From assembly GCF_009728145.1 (NCBI RefSeq), contig NZ_WOCA01000004.1, positions 186,001 to 250,000 of the forward strand: a stretch of DNA of 64,000 nucleotides, written 5' to 3'. Numbering within the stretch: position 1 is the first letter of the stretch; every line of letters begins with the position of its first letter. Both the position numbers and the translations under genes were made by a program. This document shows positions 34,119 through 44,094 of this stretch, in pieces. The notes beneath the pieces were generated by a model. It worked only from the letters and a program-made list of their open reading frames with translations, ran no database searches and was not told the origin of the DNA. The DNA is from Ornithinibacillus caprae (GTDB lineage: Bacteria > Bacillota > Bacilli > Bacillales > Amphibacillaceae).

Positions 34119-35108
34119 ATGACACATATTAAACTAAAAGAAATATCAATCTATCACCCGGAAACGGTAGTCAACAATTCCTTCTACATGAAACATTATC
34201 AGGAGAAGGGTAGAGATGCTACTAAATTTCTTACAGATGTATTAGGAAGAGAAAATAGATACATTATTGATCAAAAAGATGAAAATGCGTTAACAATGGC
34301 GATTGAAGCATCAAAGCGTGTACTAGAGCAAGCTAATATGACTGGCAAGGACCTAGACATGATCGTATTTTCTTCCCAAACACCAGAATATACAGCGCCA
34401 TCAAATGCTATTCAATTACACCATGCGTTAGAGGCAGGAAATCAAACCATGACCATGGATTCTAATGCAAATTGTGCAGGTATGACAGTCGCAGTGGATC
34501 AAGCGGCGCGAAACATGCTAACAAATCCATATGTAAATACTATATTAGTGGTTGGTTCCGATTACAACTCACTAATGAGTAACCATGACCAAGAAATCAC
34601 TTACGGAAATTTTGGTGATGCAGCTTGTGCGGTTATTTTAGAAAAGACGGAGGAAGATACAGGATTCATAGATTCGCATTACTATGTAGATTCGATTACA
34701 TATGATAAGACGTATTTTCCTCGTCACGGATTAAAAAATGCTATTTTGGAAGGTGGCAAAGAGCAAAGTATTGATTGGCTTCCTTTTGATGGGGATATCG
34801 CTTTAGAGCCAACCTATAGCATGATTGAATCAGTATTATCACGTAATGACATGACTATTGATGATATCGATGCATTTTGCTTATCTCAATTTTCCATAGG
34901 AAATATTAATCGAATTCAAGAGCATTTTCATATTGAAGAAGAAAAGATAATGTTTGTAGGAGATCGTTTTGGTTATACAGGGACGAGCAGTCCATTTATA
35001 GCTCTTCACGAAGGAATTAAGTCGAGTCGAATCAAACGTGGTGATAATATCTTGTTTTGGACCATTGGTGGTGGATTTCAATTAGCAACCATGTTATTTA
35101 AATATTAG
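34119..35108 (+). CDS. KAS III (FabH)-like thiolase-fold protein lacking His/Asn
   Basis: A 329-residue thiolase-fold protein similar to beta-ketoacyl-ACP synthase III. The catalytic Cys119 is kept in DSNANCAGMT, as are the VVGSDYNS and NFGDAACAVIL blocks. The usual HQAN motif is replaced by LSQFSIGNINRI (no His), and the usual GNTS by GYTGTSS (Asn to Tyr286). Without the decarboxylating His/Asn pair, normal condensation with malonyl-ACP is unlikely; acyl transfer or another thioester reaction is more plausible. It follows a small STAS-like gene. Confidence 0.8.
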   Translation: MTHIKLKEISIYHPETVVNNSFYMKHYQEKGRDATKFLTDVLGRENRYIIDQKDENALTMAIEASKRVLEQANMTGKDLDMIVFSSQTPEYTAPSNAIQLHHALEAGNQTMTMDSNANCAGMTVAVDQAARNMLTNPYVNTILVVGSDYNSLMSNHDQEITYGNFGDAACAVILEKTEEDTGFIDSHYYVDSITYDKTYFPRHGLKNAILEGGKEQSIDWLPFDGDIALEPTYSMIESVLSRNDMTIDDIDAFCLSQFSIGNINRIQEHFHIEEEKIMFVGDRFGYTGTSSPFIALHEGIKSSRIKRGDNILFWTIGGGFQLATMLFKY

Positions 35109-35112
35109 GATG

Positions 35113-35148
35113 AAAAAAGCAAGAGATACTTTAGCCTCTTGCTTTTCC
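35113..35148. terminator. Bidirectional terminator
   Basis: AAAAAGCAAGAG and CTCTTGCTTTT pair around a 9-nt loop. It overlaps the stop codon of the reverse-strand oxidoreductase gene. Confidence 0.8.
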
Positions 35149-36048
35149 TTTTTCAATGTAATTTACAATTTGTTCGCATATTTCATGGGTCATCAGTGAA
35201 TCTTCTATTGAAGGAGTTGGTACTTTGTTATACTGAACAGATTCGATGAAATGATCTACAATTTGATAGAAGCCCCGTTTATACAAGGTCGGAACCCAAT
35301 CACCAAAGGATGAAATGCTTTTTTCTTGATTATGATAATGAGTGGTTTCTACAAGGCTGTTGACCACATATTTATCAGTTCCGGTATTATATTCGATGAT
35401 TTCTTCGGTAACACCATTATTTCTGTTCATGATTCCAATAGCAATACATCCATCTCCGATAAGCTGTATAACAATCGTTTCGAGCATGGTATCCTTTTTA
35501 AGATGTTCTACTTTAACATCCTTAACTTCTGTATCCATCAAAAATCGAAGCGTGTCGACCACATGGATAAAATCCTCTACCACAAATCTTCTTGTATATT
35601 CGAAAGCGGAAAACCTATTTTTTTGCATGAGGATGAGATTAGCTTTTCCATGCTCCTTTAGTTCTTTAACTGTTGGAATGAATCTTCTGTTGAAACCAAC
35701 CATTGCTATTTTTCCAGCTTCCTTAGAGAGATTAACAATACGTGTGGTTTCATCGAAATTCAGGGAGATAGGTTTATCGATGTAGGTGTGTATACCACTT
35801 TTAAGTAATTTTTCAGCTATTTCGACATGTGCTTCTGTTGCAGTACTTACGAATGCTGCATCAATCCGCTTTTTGATTAGTTCATTTACAGACTGGGCAG
35901 TTTCTAGAATTCTATATTTTTTGGATAAACGATGTAGCTCGTCTAAATTTCTCGTACAAAGCACTAATTCTATTCCTTCTTTTTCAGATAGAACGGGTAA
36001 GTAAGCTTTTTGCGCAATATCACCTAATCCGATAATTCCAATTTTCAT
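35131..36048 (-). CDS. Gfo/Idh/MocA family oxidoreductase
   Basis: A 305-residue NAD(P)-dependent dehydrogenase. The Rossmann fold begins at residue 2 with KIGIIGLGDIAQKAYLPVL (GxGxxA-like), and the EKP-type active-site motif appears as YIDKPISLN (about 91-99, with D replacing E). The C-terminal alpha/beta domain binds the substrate, normally a sugar or inositol. The substrate is unknown. It is a single gene, convergent with the KAS III-like gene. Confidence 0.85.
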   Translation of the reverse strand: MKIGIIGLGDIAQKAYLPVLSEKEGIELVLCTRNLDELHRLSKKYRILETAQSVNELIKKRIDAAFVSTATEAHVEIAEKLLKSGIHTYIDKPISLNFDETTRIVNLSKEAGKIAMVGFNRRFIPTVKELKEHGKANLILMQKNRFSAFEYTRRFVVEDFIHVVDTLRFLMDTEVKDVKVEHLKKDTMLETIVIQLIGDGCIAIGIMNRNNGVTEEIIEYNTGTDKYVVNSLVETTHYHNQEKSISSFGDWVPTLYKRGFYQIVDHFIESVQYNKVPTPSIEDSLMTHEICEQIVNYIEKGKARG

Positions 36049-36338
36049 AAAGACACCTCATCAGGGTTTTTAGTTATATCTAAATTATACTATGTATCAA
36101 AATAGCTAACAAAGGTAGTACTCTAGAACGAGCATGTAAATTATTATCGTAATATCCGAGAAAGTATAACTAACTGAAATGCTAGGTATCTTGCCTAACT
36201 TCTTTATTTTCCCTTTAAAAAATTGGAATGTATATAACTTGTCCATCATAAGCTTAACTGTTAGTGAATATATGCAAGCCAGAAGCTTGCTATGGATCAA
36301 GTTATTTCAATCTAAGGGAAGGAAAGGAGCTAGGGTCA

Positions 36339-36989
36339 TTGGAGTTTATTGAGCCACTGTTAAAAATACTACTAATTAACTTAGTTTTAAGTGGAGATAA
36401 TGCGGTTGTGATTGCAATGGCAAGCCGAAACCTTCCGGATAGATTAAAAAAGAAAGCCATTGTATGGGGAACCTTAGGGGCGGTTGCATTTAGAATTATA
36501 TTTACGGTATTGGTGATCTATCTCTTAAAATTACCGTTTATTCATTTAATTGGTGGGCTACTTCTTTTAATCGTTGCGTATAAGTTGTTAGTTGATAATG
36601 AAGAGGAAGCGAACATTAAAGTTGGAAATACCCTTCAGGATGCAGTGATCATCATCATATTTGCTGATGTCCTTATGAGTTTAGATAATGTCCTTGCTAT
36701 TGTTGCTGTATCTAGTAATAATTTTCTTCTGATCTTAATTGTTGGTATTGTACTGACAATCCCAATTATCCTCTTTGCAAGCCAGCTTATTATAAAAATA
36801 ATGGACAAGTATTCCTTCATTGTCTATTTAGGGGCAGGTCTGCTTACATGGACAGCAGGTGAAATGATTCTAAAGGAGCAATTCGTTCAACAATATATCT
36901 CTTCCGTTCCGTTTTTAGAATCTTTGTTTTTAATTGGGATGGTCATATTCATTATGATAATGGGTGGCTATAATCGAGCACGTAATTAA
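36339..36989 (+). CDS. TerC/YjbE family integral membrane protein
   Basis: A 216-residue membrane protein with seven hydrophobic segments and the two TerC acidic motifs LSGDNAVVIAMASR (about 19-32) and DVLMSLDNVLAI (about 110-121), which may bind Mn or another metal in the membrane. Family members in Bacillus (YjbE, YkoY, YceF) are implicated in manganese handling during protein secretion. TTG 36339 is preferred, as GGAAAGGAG lies 9 nt upstream. I see no yybP-ykoY riboswitch motif in the 290-bp leader region. Confidence 0.85.
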   Translation: MEFIEPLLKILLINLVLSGDNAVVIAMASRNLPDRLKKKAIVWGTLGAVAFRIIFTVLVIYLLKLPFIHLIGGLLLLIVAYKLLVDNEEEANIKVGNTLQDAVIIIIFADVLMSLDNVLAIVAVSSNNFLLILIVGIVLTIPIILFASQLIIKIMDKYSFIVYLGAGLLTWTAGEMILKEQFVQQYISSVPFLESLFLIGMVIFIMIMGGYNRARN

Positions 36990-37708
36990 TGTCTAATGCT
37001 AGGAATATCATATGTTTTTTCATTTTTTAAGGAAACATGTAAGTCCTGGTTTCGGGTAATGGTTGCAAAGAACACATCATCTTTATTGTGTATACCTAAT
37101 GTCGAAAGCTGTTGCTCTAACCATTTTTCATTTAAATTAAATTTTTCTAAGATCGTTTGGTAAACCGTTCCCTCGACAATGATAGGAAATGTAAGGCTGG
37201 ACGGTTTATTTGGTATATTCATATCTTCAATTGTAACAGGATTCTTTCGTGGTTTTTTCAAGACACTTAAGGATCCATTTGATTCTATGATAGCTATTTC
37301 TACTTCATCCATATCAAAGACACTTTTTTCACGTAGCATCTGAAGAATATTATCAATGGAGTACCGGATATTCTTAATGTTTTTGTCTAGTAATTTTCCG
37401 TTATGTATAACCACAGTTGGTTCAAAGGTAACCAATTTGCCTACTTTGCGATTAAATATCTTCCATTTGCTAACTACTCTCTGAAAAACTCCTAATGAAA
37501 TGATGGCTACAGCCGTTGGTAAATGCTGTATGTTGGGATCTGCTATGTCTGCTCCAACTACTGCACCAAGCGTGAGAATGATTAAAAAGTCAAAAATAGG
37601 TAATTCCCCGATTGCACGTTTTCCCATAAATAATGTAACAAATAATAAAAGCGGTATAATAGTAGCTATTCTTCCGATAGTAGTACCTATTTCTTTAAGT
37701 ATTTCCAT
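36986..37708 (-). CDS. DUF421 (YetF-like) membrane protein 1
   Basis: A 240-residue DUF421 protein. Three N-terminal membrane segments carry MGKRAIGELPIFDFLIILTLGAVVGADIAD, then a cytosolic tandem YetF domain with PTVVIHNGKLL, ESNGSLSVLKKP and the dipeptide-rich end. YetF-type proteins are spore or membrane-associated with unsettled function. It meets the TerC gene tail to tail with a 4-bp overlap of stop codons. ATG 37708 is chosen over a weaker TTG at 37729. Confidence 0.82.
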   Translation of the reverse strand: MEILKEIGTTIGRIATIIPLLLFVTLFMGKRAIGELPIFDFLIILTLGAVVGADIADPNIQHLPTAVAIISLGVFQRVVSKWKIFNRKVGKLVTFEPTVVIHNGKLLDKNIKNIRYSIDNILQMLREKSVFDMDEVEIAIIESNGSLSVLKKPRKNPVTIEDMNIPNKPSSLTFPIIVEGTVYQTILEKFNLNEKWLEQQLSTLGIHNKDDVFFATITRNQDLHVSLKNEKTYDIPSIRH

Positions 37709-37803
37709 TATACTAGTCCCTACTTCCAAAATATTAATTATCTTGTTTTTATATTTATTATCTTAAAGAGAAGTAGAACTATACATATTATTCAAGTCGA
37801 TAC

Positions 37804-37850
37804 AGCAAAAAAAAATGCTGCCGATCGTCTTGCGATGGGCTAGCTTTTTA
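37804..37850 (-). terminator. Terminator of the FtsZ-like gene
   Basis: GCTAGCC-ATCG and CGAT-GGCAGC pair with small bulges; on the minus strand a run of nine T follows. It overlaps the end of the gene. Confidence 0.7.
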
Positions 37851-38696
37851 ATAGTTTATATTTTTCCTTCCGTTTTCTGTGAATAGCTGCCATTTCTTAA
37901 ATAATTCCTTATACTTTGGGACTTTTATATTGTCACCTTGGGTATTCTCTATCGGATCTTCAATTCCATTTACAAGTAATGTAATGGTAAATCGTTGTCC
38001 AGGCTTATCAATAAAGTAGGATCCAACTTTAAATAGGTCTGCTTTAGAAAATAAGTCGTTTAGACGTAAATTGATTTGTCGAAAAGCCTCCATATCGACA
38101 TCTCTGGTATACCCTATATCAATGATTAGTTGTTCTCCATCTGTAAAATCCTCCGGTAGATACGGAGTAGAAATTAAATACTTTAATGGTTCATCGAAGG
38201 ACTTGCCTTCTACGGTATGTAGAAATAAAGGTCCTTTTTTTCGTTTAATAAACGTTTCAATATCTCGGTAATCGATATTTATTTCACCAGTTTTCTCCAC
38301 CATGTCTCGAAGTGTATGAATGGTACGCTCTTCTATCGCATTAAAGGTAAGGTTAGCCTCTCGAATACTTGTTTTTGAATCAATTGTTTCCATTAGACCA
38401 TCACTATCAAAGAAAATAATAGCATCACAAATATCCTTCATAATAAAGTATTGTTTTGTTGCTGTTTGAAATCTTTTCTTTCCTTCAAATCGAAATGGAA
38501 AGCGGAAGATGCCAATTAATAGTGACTTTTTTTCTCGCAATGCTTTTAGCTTACGAGTAAGTTCTTCTGTTTCACTAGTATTTCCGCCAATGAAACGATA
38601 AAAGCATAGATCCTCTCTCTCAAGCTCTGCAATAATAGATTGTTTCTTGTCCGAGAAGTCTGAATCAATTTTAAAAAGACCAAAAGTTCTATTCAT
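37848..38696 (-). CDS. Degenerate FtsZ/tubulin-superfamily protein
   Basis: A 282-residue protein whose blocks follow the FtsZ order: LLIGIFRFPFRFEGKKR (about 59-75; FtsZ has TKPFxFEGRKR), a segment like FtsZ's NDRLLEIVDKNT (SDGLMETIDSKT, 98-109), the T7 synergy loop GEINIDYRDIETFI (137-150, keeping N140, D142, D145), and the C-terminal ISTPYL and TITLLVNGI strands. The first about 100 residues of FtsZ (nucleotide loops T1-T3) are missing, and the GGGTGTG signature is reduced to GGNTSE (37-42). GTP binding is thus improbable. It stands alone, with GGGAGAGG upstream of ATG. Confidence 0.78.
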   Translation of the reverse strand: MNRTFGLFKIDSDFSDKKQSIIAELEREDLCFYRFIGGNTSETEELTRKLKALREKKSLLIGIFRFPFRFEGKKRFQTATKQYFIMKDICDAIIFFDSDGLMETIDSKTSIREANLTFNAIEERTIHTLRDMVEKTGEINIDYRDIETFIKRKKGPLFLHTVEGKSFDEPLKYLISTPYLPEDFTDGEQLIIDIGYTRDVDMEAFRQINLRLNDLFSKADLFKVGSYFIDKPGQRFTITLLVNGIEDPIENTQGDNIKVPKYKELFKKWQLFTENGRKNINY

Positions 38697-38912
38697 AGTG
38701 CCTCTCCCAACTCTGCTTTTTCATCATTATATCTAATAAATCGTATAAAACTTGTCAGTTTATGTTGAGAAAATCAACTAGTTTTGTTGAAGAAAGGAAA
38801 ATAGCCTACTTGATGTCATTTATACTATTTTTATATATTCATGGACAAACACCGCCCCTCTTCAACTTCTTTTTCATAGATTAGCATTATCTAGTAGAAA
38901 GGAGGAGAAGAG

Positions 38913-40241
38913 ATGTTTGGATTTTCAATGGTACAGATGGTTAGAAACAATGCAGATCGCTTAGATCGATATTTAAGAGAAGAGTGTCTTCATCTGTATC
39001 GACCTTTCAAAAGAACCCCTTGTTTTTTACACCGACCATTTGAAAATTGGTTGAAAAATACGAAAAAAATTCCTGTAATCATACAATTTCAAAATAACAA
39101 TGATCATATAATAGAAGAGGATTTTGAACAGGTTAAAGATATTGTTGGAAATCACTTCAGGTGTAAACAAGGTAAGGAATTTAAATGTATAGGGTCCTGT
39201 AGTGCAACCGTTACTCCTAAGGCATTGGAAGAATTACTTTCCACGTGTAATCATATTCAAAAAGTCTATTATAATCGAGAGGTTAAAGCATTATTAGATG
39301 TTGCAACACCCTCCGTTCATGCGCAAAATGTCGTGAGGGATAATACGGAACTGACTGGTGAGGATGTAACTATTGCAGTTATTGATACGGGTATCCATCC
39401 CCATGAAGATTTAGAAGGAAGAATAAAAGGATTTAGAGATTTTGTCAATAACCGTACAGAACCTTACGATGACAATGGTCATGGCACACACTGTGCTGGT
39501 GATGCTGCAGGAGATGGTAGTATGTCAGATGGAAGATATGCTGGCCCAGCTCCCAAAGCTGATGTTGTTGGAATAAAGGTTCTGGACCGGATGGGATCTG
39601 GTTCTCTAGATACAGTAATGGAGGGTGTTCAATGGGCTATTGATAATAAAGATACGTTGGGAATTAATGTTTTATCTATGTCACTTGGTAGTCCTGCAAA
39701 TCCAGCTTATCCTGATGAAGATGATGACCCAATGGTGCAAATAGTAGAAGCGGCATGGGAAGAAGGAATAGTAGTTTGTGTAGCTGCTGGAAATGAGGGG
39801 CCAAATAGAAGCACAATAGCCAGCCCAGGAATTAGTGATAAAGTCATTACGGTTGGTGCAATGGATGATCAGGATACCGTTAATCGTGAGGATGATGAGA
39901 TTGCTAGTTTTTCTAGTCGAGGACCAACCATTCATGGTGAAACGAAGCCTGATGTAGTTGCCCCGGGTGTAAATATTATCTCCTTACGTGCACCAGGATC
40001 TTATCTAGATAAAGTACAAAAAAGTGCAAGAGTAGAAGGAAACTATATGGTCTTATCTGGAACATCGATGGCCACTCCAATTTGTGCAGGTGTAGTAGCT
40101 TTGATATTAGAGAATAACCGTGATTTAACACCTGAGCAAGTGAAATCAATGTTGATGGAGCGTGCAGATAACTGGGGAAATGGTGACCCTAATGTATATG
40201 GTGCAGGATATATTCATGCAGAAAATACAATCCCTTCCTAA
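38913..40241 (+). CDS. aprX: AprX-like intracellular subtilisin-family protease
   Basis: A 442-residue S8 protease, exactly the length of B. subtilis AprX and collinear with it from MFGFSMVQMVRNNADRLD to the C-terminus. There is no signal peptide, so it is probably intracellular. The catalytic triad is Asp158 (VIDTG), His190 (NGHGTHCAG) and Ser385 (GTSMATP), with the oxyanion Asn in AAGNEGP. Cys-rich residues in the N-terminal region (84-96) are shared with AprX. AAAGGAGGAGA precedes ATG. In B. subtilis aprX is expressed in late stationary phase. Confidence 0.93.
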   Translation: MFGFSMVQMVRNNADRLDRYLREECLHLYRPFKRTPCFLHRPFENWLKNTKKIPVIIQFQNNNDHIIEEDFEQVKDIVGNHFRCKQGKEFKCIGSCSATVTPKALEELLSTCNHIQKVYYNREVKALLDVATPSVHAQNVVRDNTELTGEDVTIAVIDTGIHPHEDLEGRIKGFRDFVNNRTEPYDDNGHGTHCAGDAAGDGSMSDGRYAGPAPKADVVGIKVLDRMGSGSLDTVMEGVQWAIDNKDTLGINVLSMSLGSPANPAYPDEDDDPMVQIVEAAWEEGIVVCVAAGNEGPNRSTIASPGISDKVITVGAMDDQDTVNREDDEIASFSSRGPTIHGETKPDVVAPGVNIISLRAPGSYLDKVQKSARVEGNYMVLSGTSMATPICAGVVALILENNRDLTPEQVKSMLMERADNWGNGDPNVYGAGYIHAENTIPS

Positions 40242-40247
40242 ATAAAT

Positions 40248-40284
40248 AAGGTAGCTCCAACCCATAGAGGCTGGAGCTACTATT
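40248..40284 (+). terminator. Terminator after aprX
   Basis: GTAGCTCCA and TGGAGCTAC form a perfect 9-bp stem; only a weak T-tract follows. It may serve the convergent BceB-like gene as well. Confidence 0.65.
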
Positions 40285-42229
40285 AAAGTGCTTCTTTGAT
40301 TACTCTCTTATAATAGAGTACGGATAGAATAGCAAAAATGGAATAAAGTACTGCGTAAAGTAGCATTACAATTATCATTGGTGCCCAAAGCTCCGTACCG
40401 AAGAAAAACCATCCAGATTTAACAGCAAAATAACTATGGCTTAGCCCTACTAGTAAAGGGATTCCAAAATTGATCAATTGTTTTGCACGTATCCCTCTTA
40501 ATAAGTCCCTTTGTGTAAATCCAAGTTTTCGTAAAATGGTATAACTTGATTTTTCTTCTTCACTTTCATCCATCTGTTTAAAGTAAAGGATGCACCCGGA
40601 AGTTACTAAAAAGCTTAGTCCTAAAAAGCCTACAATAAACATGATGAGTCCCATGTTTTGTTTTTGAGCTGTACTGACTTCTAGTCTAGATTCATGCCCT
40701 GCCCATTTACCAATGGTTTCTTGAAAAATCTCATCTGCATGGTCTAATTGATTTCTTTGAGTAATATCGACCCCAACATACTCTGTGAATTCACCTTGGA
40801 TAGAAGGATCGATGTCTTCTAATAACTGAAGAAAAACCTGATGATCCACAACAGCTACTGGAAATCCTCCACCTGTTATACGTGTTGGAAGGATGCTTTT
40901 ATCTTCAATTCTTAAGTAATCCAGTTCGATTGACTGATTCTTCCCAGATAGTTTAATATCCCCCGAATCCTTAAAGGACATAAATTGCAGAAGAGCATCA
41001 TTAGAGTTAATAAAAATAGTTTCATTTTCTTGAATATCTAAGTCATCAATCTCATATTCACTTATAACTGTCATGGTAGTATTGCCAGTGTCATAATTCA
41101 TATTTGTCTCGTCATATCCTTCAATAATATTACTTATATCAGCATGAGACAATATAAATTGAACCTGGGTCGACGAATAATCAATTTGATTCCTTTCAAG
41201 CTTATTCGTAAATTTCTTTGCATTTCCAACGTCAGGAATTGAAAAGTGGTTTGGTACCGATTGTTCAGCGGTTTTTTCTGCTGAATAATAAGAGATATAG
41301 CTTAATGATAATAAGCCGATTGCTAAGGCAGATACGGTTGTAATAATCGTTAATAATAATGAATTAGATTTCATTCGAAACATAATAGAAGAAAGAGATA
41401 ATACATCATTTATATTGACGTAACCATCTTTCTTTTTTCTAATCAGATTAAAAATAAAGCTTACAGACCCCTTATAAAATAGGTAGGTTCCCAGGATGAC
41501 AGATCCTAATATCGTTGCCATGGCAATAAACAATTCGTTCATTCCTACAAAATCTCCGCTAAATAATCTGGATGACAGGTAATAGCCAAACGAGATGAAT
41601 CCAATTCCAAGAATACCTATGATTATTTGGAGGATCGACATTTTTGTAATCCTTTGTTCCGTACTAGATATGATTTGAAATAATGACAGGATACTCTGTC
41701 TTTTGATAAAGATAAAATTCATTAACATGATTAGAAGATAGATACACAGAAATACGATAATTGTTTGTATGAAAGCATTGGTTGAAAATGATAACGTAGC
41801 TTCTGCTTCTATTCCAGTGATTTTAATTAAAATCATCATAATCAAGCGTGATACAGAAAATCCAAGTAATATTCCAATGAACATCGAGCCAAAATAAAGG
41901 AGAACATTTTCTATGCTTAAAATTTGAAAAATCTTTCCTTTTGTCATCCCGATTAATTGAAATAAACCAATCTCTTTGCTTCGACGCTTAATAAACATGG
42001 TATTCGCATATAATAAAAATGTCGAAACGATAATAATTAGAAAAACAGAGGCTGTTTTAATCGCCGCAGCGCCTTTAATAGAGTCCTTTGTTTCATCCAT
42101 GGCTGGGTCATATTGCAGGGTAACAAACGCAAAATATAGTGCAACACTAAATATTAACGCAAATACATATAAGTAGTAGTTTTTAATGTTCTTTTTCAAA
42201 TTCCGATAGATGAGCTGATTAATGTTCAT
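40283..42229 (-). CDS. BceB-like FtsX-type ABC permease
   Basis: A 648-residue permease with ten predicted membrane helices arranged 1+3+... and a large outside domain of about 200 residues between helices 7 and 8 (about 320-530), the defining plan of BceB/Peptide-7-exporter permeases. The N-terminus [19 protein letters not shown] and [25 protein letters not shown] are typical. ATG 42229 follows GGTGGGG at 5 nt and overlaps the ATPase gene by 11 nt. It probably senses and detoxifies bacitracin-like or lantibiotic peptides, together with the BceRS pair upstream. Confidence 0.87.
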   Translation of the reverse strand: MNINQLIYRNLKKNIKNYYLYVFALIFSVALYFAFVTLQYDPAMDETKDSIKGAAAIKTASVFLIIIVSTFLLYANTMFIKRRSKEIGLFQLIGMTKGKIFQILSIENVLLYFGSMFIGILLGFSVSRLIMMILIKITGIEAEATLSFSTNAFIQTIIVFLCIYLLIMLMNFIFIKRQSILSLFQIISSTEQRITKMSILQIIIGILGIGFISFGYYLSSRLFSGDFVGMNELFIAMATILGSVILGTYLFYKGSVSFIFNLIRKKKDGYVNINDVLSLSSIMFRMKSNSLLLTIITTVSALAIGLLSLSYISYYSAEKTAEQSVPNHFSIPDVGNAKKFTNKLERNQIDYSSTQVQFILSHADISNIIEGYDETNMNYDTGNTTMTVISEYEIDDLDIQENETIFINSNDALLQFMSFKDSGDIKLSGKNQSIELDYLRIEDKSILPTRITGGGFPVAVVDHQVFLQLLEDIDPSIQGEFTEYVGVDITQRNQLDHADEIFQETIGKWAGHESRLEVSTAQKQNMGLIMFIVGFLGLSFLVTSGCILYFKQMDESEEEKSSYTILRKLGFTQRDLLRGIRAKQLINFGIPLLVGLSHSYFAVKSGWFFFGTELWAPMIIVMLLYAVLYSIFAILSVLYYKRVIKEAL

Positions 42230-42980
42230 GCTGAACCCCACCTAATACACCTTGTGTTTTGATGATGTCCTGGAAAAATGCTTGTCTTGGTTGATCACCC
42301 TTATTTAACTGGGTGTAGATTTGGCCATCCTTTATAAAAACAACTCTATTGCTGTAGCTTGCTGCAAGTGGATCATGCGTAACCATAACGATGGAGGCTT
42401 CTCTTTTTTGATTCAAGTCGCTTAATTTATTTAATAAATCAGATGCTGATTTGGAATCAAGTGCTCCAGTTGGCTCATCGGCAAAAATAATACTTGGATC
42501 ATGGATGAAAGCTCTTGCAGCAGAGGTGCGTTGCTTTTGTCCACCAGATATCTCATTAGGATATTTATTTTTTATATCCAATATACCAAGCTCTGTGGCA
42601 ACTGTATTGAACCTTTGGTCTGCTTCTTTCTTAGAAATCTTCTTAATGGATAAAGGTAATAGAATATTTTCCTTTACGGTTAAGGTATCCAATAAATTAT
42701 ACTCTTGGAAGATAAATCCTAAATGATGCTTTCTAAATTCTGCTAGCTGTTTTTCTCGCATTCTTGTAAACACTTGGCCATCAATTGTAATCGTTCCTTT
42801 TGTTGGAGAGTCAATGGAAGAAAGAACATTTAATAAAGTTGTTTTTCCTGAACCGGATGCTCCCATGATACTAAGAAATTCGCCCTTTTCTACATGAATG
42901 TCTATTCCTTTTAGTACTTCTTGTTTATTAAATTTGTTTCCATAATGTTTATCAATTTTAGTTGCTTCTAATATATTCAA
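42219..42980 (-). CDS. BceA-like ABC transporter ATP-binding protein
   Basis: A 253-residue ATPase with Walker [10 protein letters not shown] (about 40-48), signature [10 protein letters not shown], Walker [13 protein letters not shown] and switch VTHDPLAAS. It belongs to the MacB/LolD-like class that drives FtsX-type permeases. It is cotranscribed with the BceB-like permease and lies 108 bp after the two-component genes, with a hairpin between, so it probably has its own regulator-dependent promoter. Confidence 0.9.
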   Translation of the reverse strand: MNILEATKIDKHYGNKFNKQEVLKGIDIHVEKGEFLSIMGASGSGKTTLLNVLSSIDSPTKGTITIDGQVFTRMREKQLAEFRKHHLGFIFQEYNLLDTLTVKENILLPLSIKKISKKEADQRFNTVATELGILDIKNKYPNEISGGQKQRTSAARAFIHDPSIIFADEPTGALDSKSASDLLNKLSDLNQKREASIVMVTHDPLAASYSNRVVFIKDGQIYTQLNKGDQPRQAFFQDIIKTQGVLGGVQHEH

Positions 42981-43070
42981 ATGATATTCATCCTTTCTTG
43001 ATTCATCTATCTAATCATTATCTTAACCAACATTGGCGACAATTTCCTTTTATTAACCTAACAAGTAAAG

Positions 43071-43100
43071 CAGGCATGTGACAATATCGTCACATGCCTG
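43071..43100. terminator. Perfect hairpin between the kinase and ATPase genes
   Basis: CAGGCATGTGAC and GTCACATGCCTG form a 12-bp perfect stem with a 6-nt loop, overlapping the stop codon of the kinase gene. The T-tract on the minus strand is weak. Confidence 0.65.
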
Positions 43101-44094
43101 TTATTTGAACAAACTCATTTTTCTTCGGAAAGGATAACGTAAAAACAGAACCCTCTCCAACGGTTGATTGAACCGTGATTTTTATTTTTAAAGAAGCTGA
43201 AACTTTCTGTGCCAGATATAGGCCCATACCAGTAGAAGCATTATCTTTATGGTTCGCTGTTGATGTGAACCCTTTATCAAATATGCGCGTCATATCCTTA
43301 GGTTCAATACCACGTCCGTAATCTCGAATTTCTAAATAAGTCTGGTCATTCTTTTGATAACTTTTAATGATAATGTCACTTGATTCACTGTATTTTACGG
43401 CATTTGTTAATAGCTGACGAATTAAAAATGCTAACCATTTTGCATCTGTTAATACTTCAGATACTTCTAGAGATACATCAAACCCAATGCCTTTTTGAAA
43501 GCACCAAGACTTAAGAGCTTTAATTTCTTGGTTGATGAGAGGATCCATGATCGTTTTTTCTATGTATATATCATTATGGATAAATGGCATCCGCTTTTGA
43601 TGCAGCTGTCGGTCTACTAATAAATGGATTCGTAGCCACTCATATTGTAACTGGGATCTTAAGGTTTCTTGCTCTACCCGATCAATCATTAACTGCATGG
43701 TAGTGAGCGGTGTTTTTACTTCATGAATCCATGATAGGAGTTCATCCTTTTCTTGTTCTAGGTTAGTTAGTTGTTGATCTAATTCATCTTTGTAATGTTC
43801 CGTTTGTTGGTTAATTCTTTTCTCAGTAAGTTTTTCAAACGGACTTTCAGCAGAGGAAATATTGTTTAATTCATGTGTACTATCCCACTCGTTTAAACTT
43901 CGATAAAATTTCGTTTCTTTGTTATATCGAATAACTAAAAAGATAATAAATCCTAGCATCGATAAAAAGACAATATACAATAGAGACGAGATAGGTATAG
44001 AAGCGTCAATAACCCCCATAAATATAATGAATAACTGTAGGATCATAAAGAAAATGATCCAACTTAGCCGTTCTATTAAATATTGTTTGATCAT
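43090..44094 (-). CDS. BceS-like sensor histidine kinase
   Basis: A 334-residue intramembrane-sensing kinase. Two membrane helices (about 13-32 and 38-58) have only a few residues between them, then a coiled-coil linker, the phosphoacceptor box SWIHEVKTPLTTM (His about 123), N box LLTNAVKYS and G boxes DYGRGI and STGMGLYLAQK. With no outside sensor it should detect antimicrobial peptides through the BceAB transporter. The ATG overlaps the regulator stop (ATGA). Confidence 0.9.
   Translation of the reverse strand: MIKQYLIERLSWIIFFMILQLFIIFMGVIDASIPISSLLYIVFLSMLGFIIFLVIRYNKETKFYRSLNEWDSTHELNNISSAESPFEKLTEKRINQQTEHYKDELDQQLTNLEQEKDELLSWIHEVKTPLTTMQLMIDRVEQETLRSQLQYEWLRIHLLVDRQLHQKRMPFIHNDIYIEKTIMDPLINQEIKALKSWCFQKGIGFDVSLEVSEVLTDAKWLAFLIRQLLTNAVKYSESSDIIIKSYQKNDQTYLEIRDYGRGIEPKDMTRIFDKGFTSTANHKDNASTGMGLYLAQKVSASLKIKITVQSTVGEGSVFTLSFPKKNEFVQITGM

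Noticed and set aside
36049-36338. A yybP-ykoY manganese riboswitch before the TerC gene
   Set aside because: The family often has one, but I could not find its conserved GGGGAGUA-type motif here.
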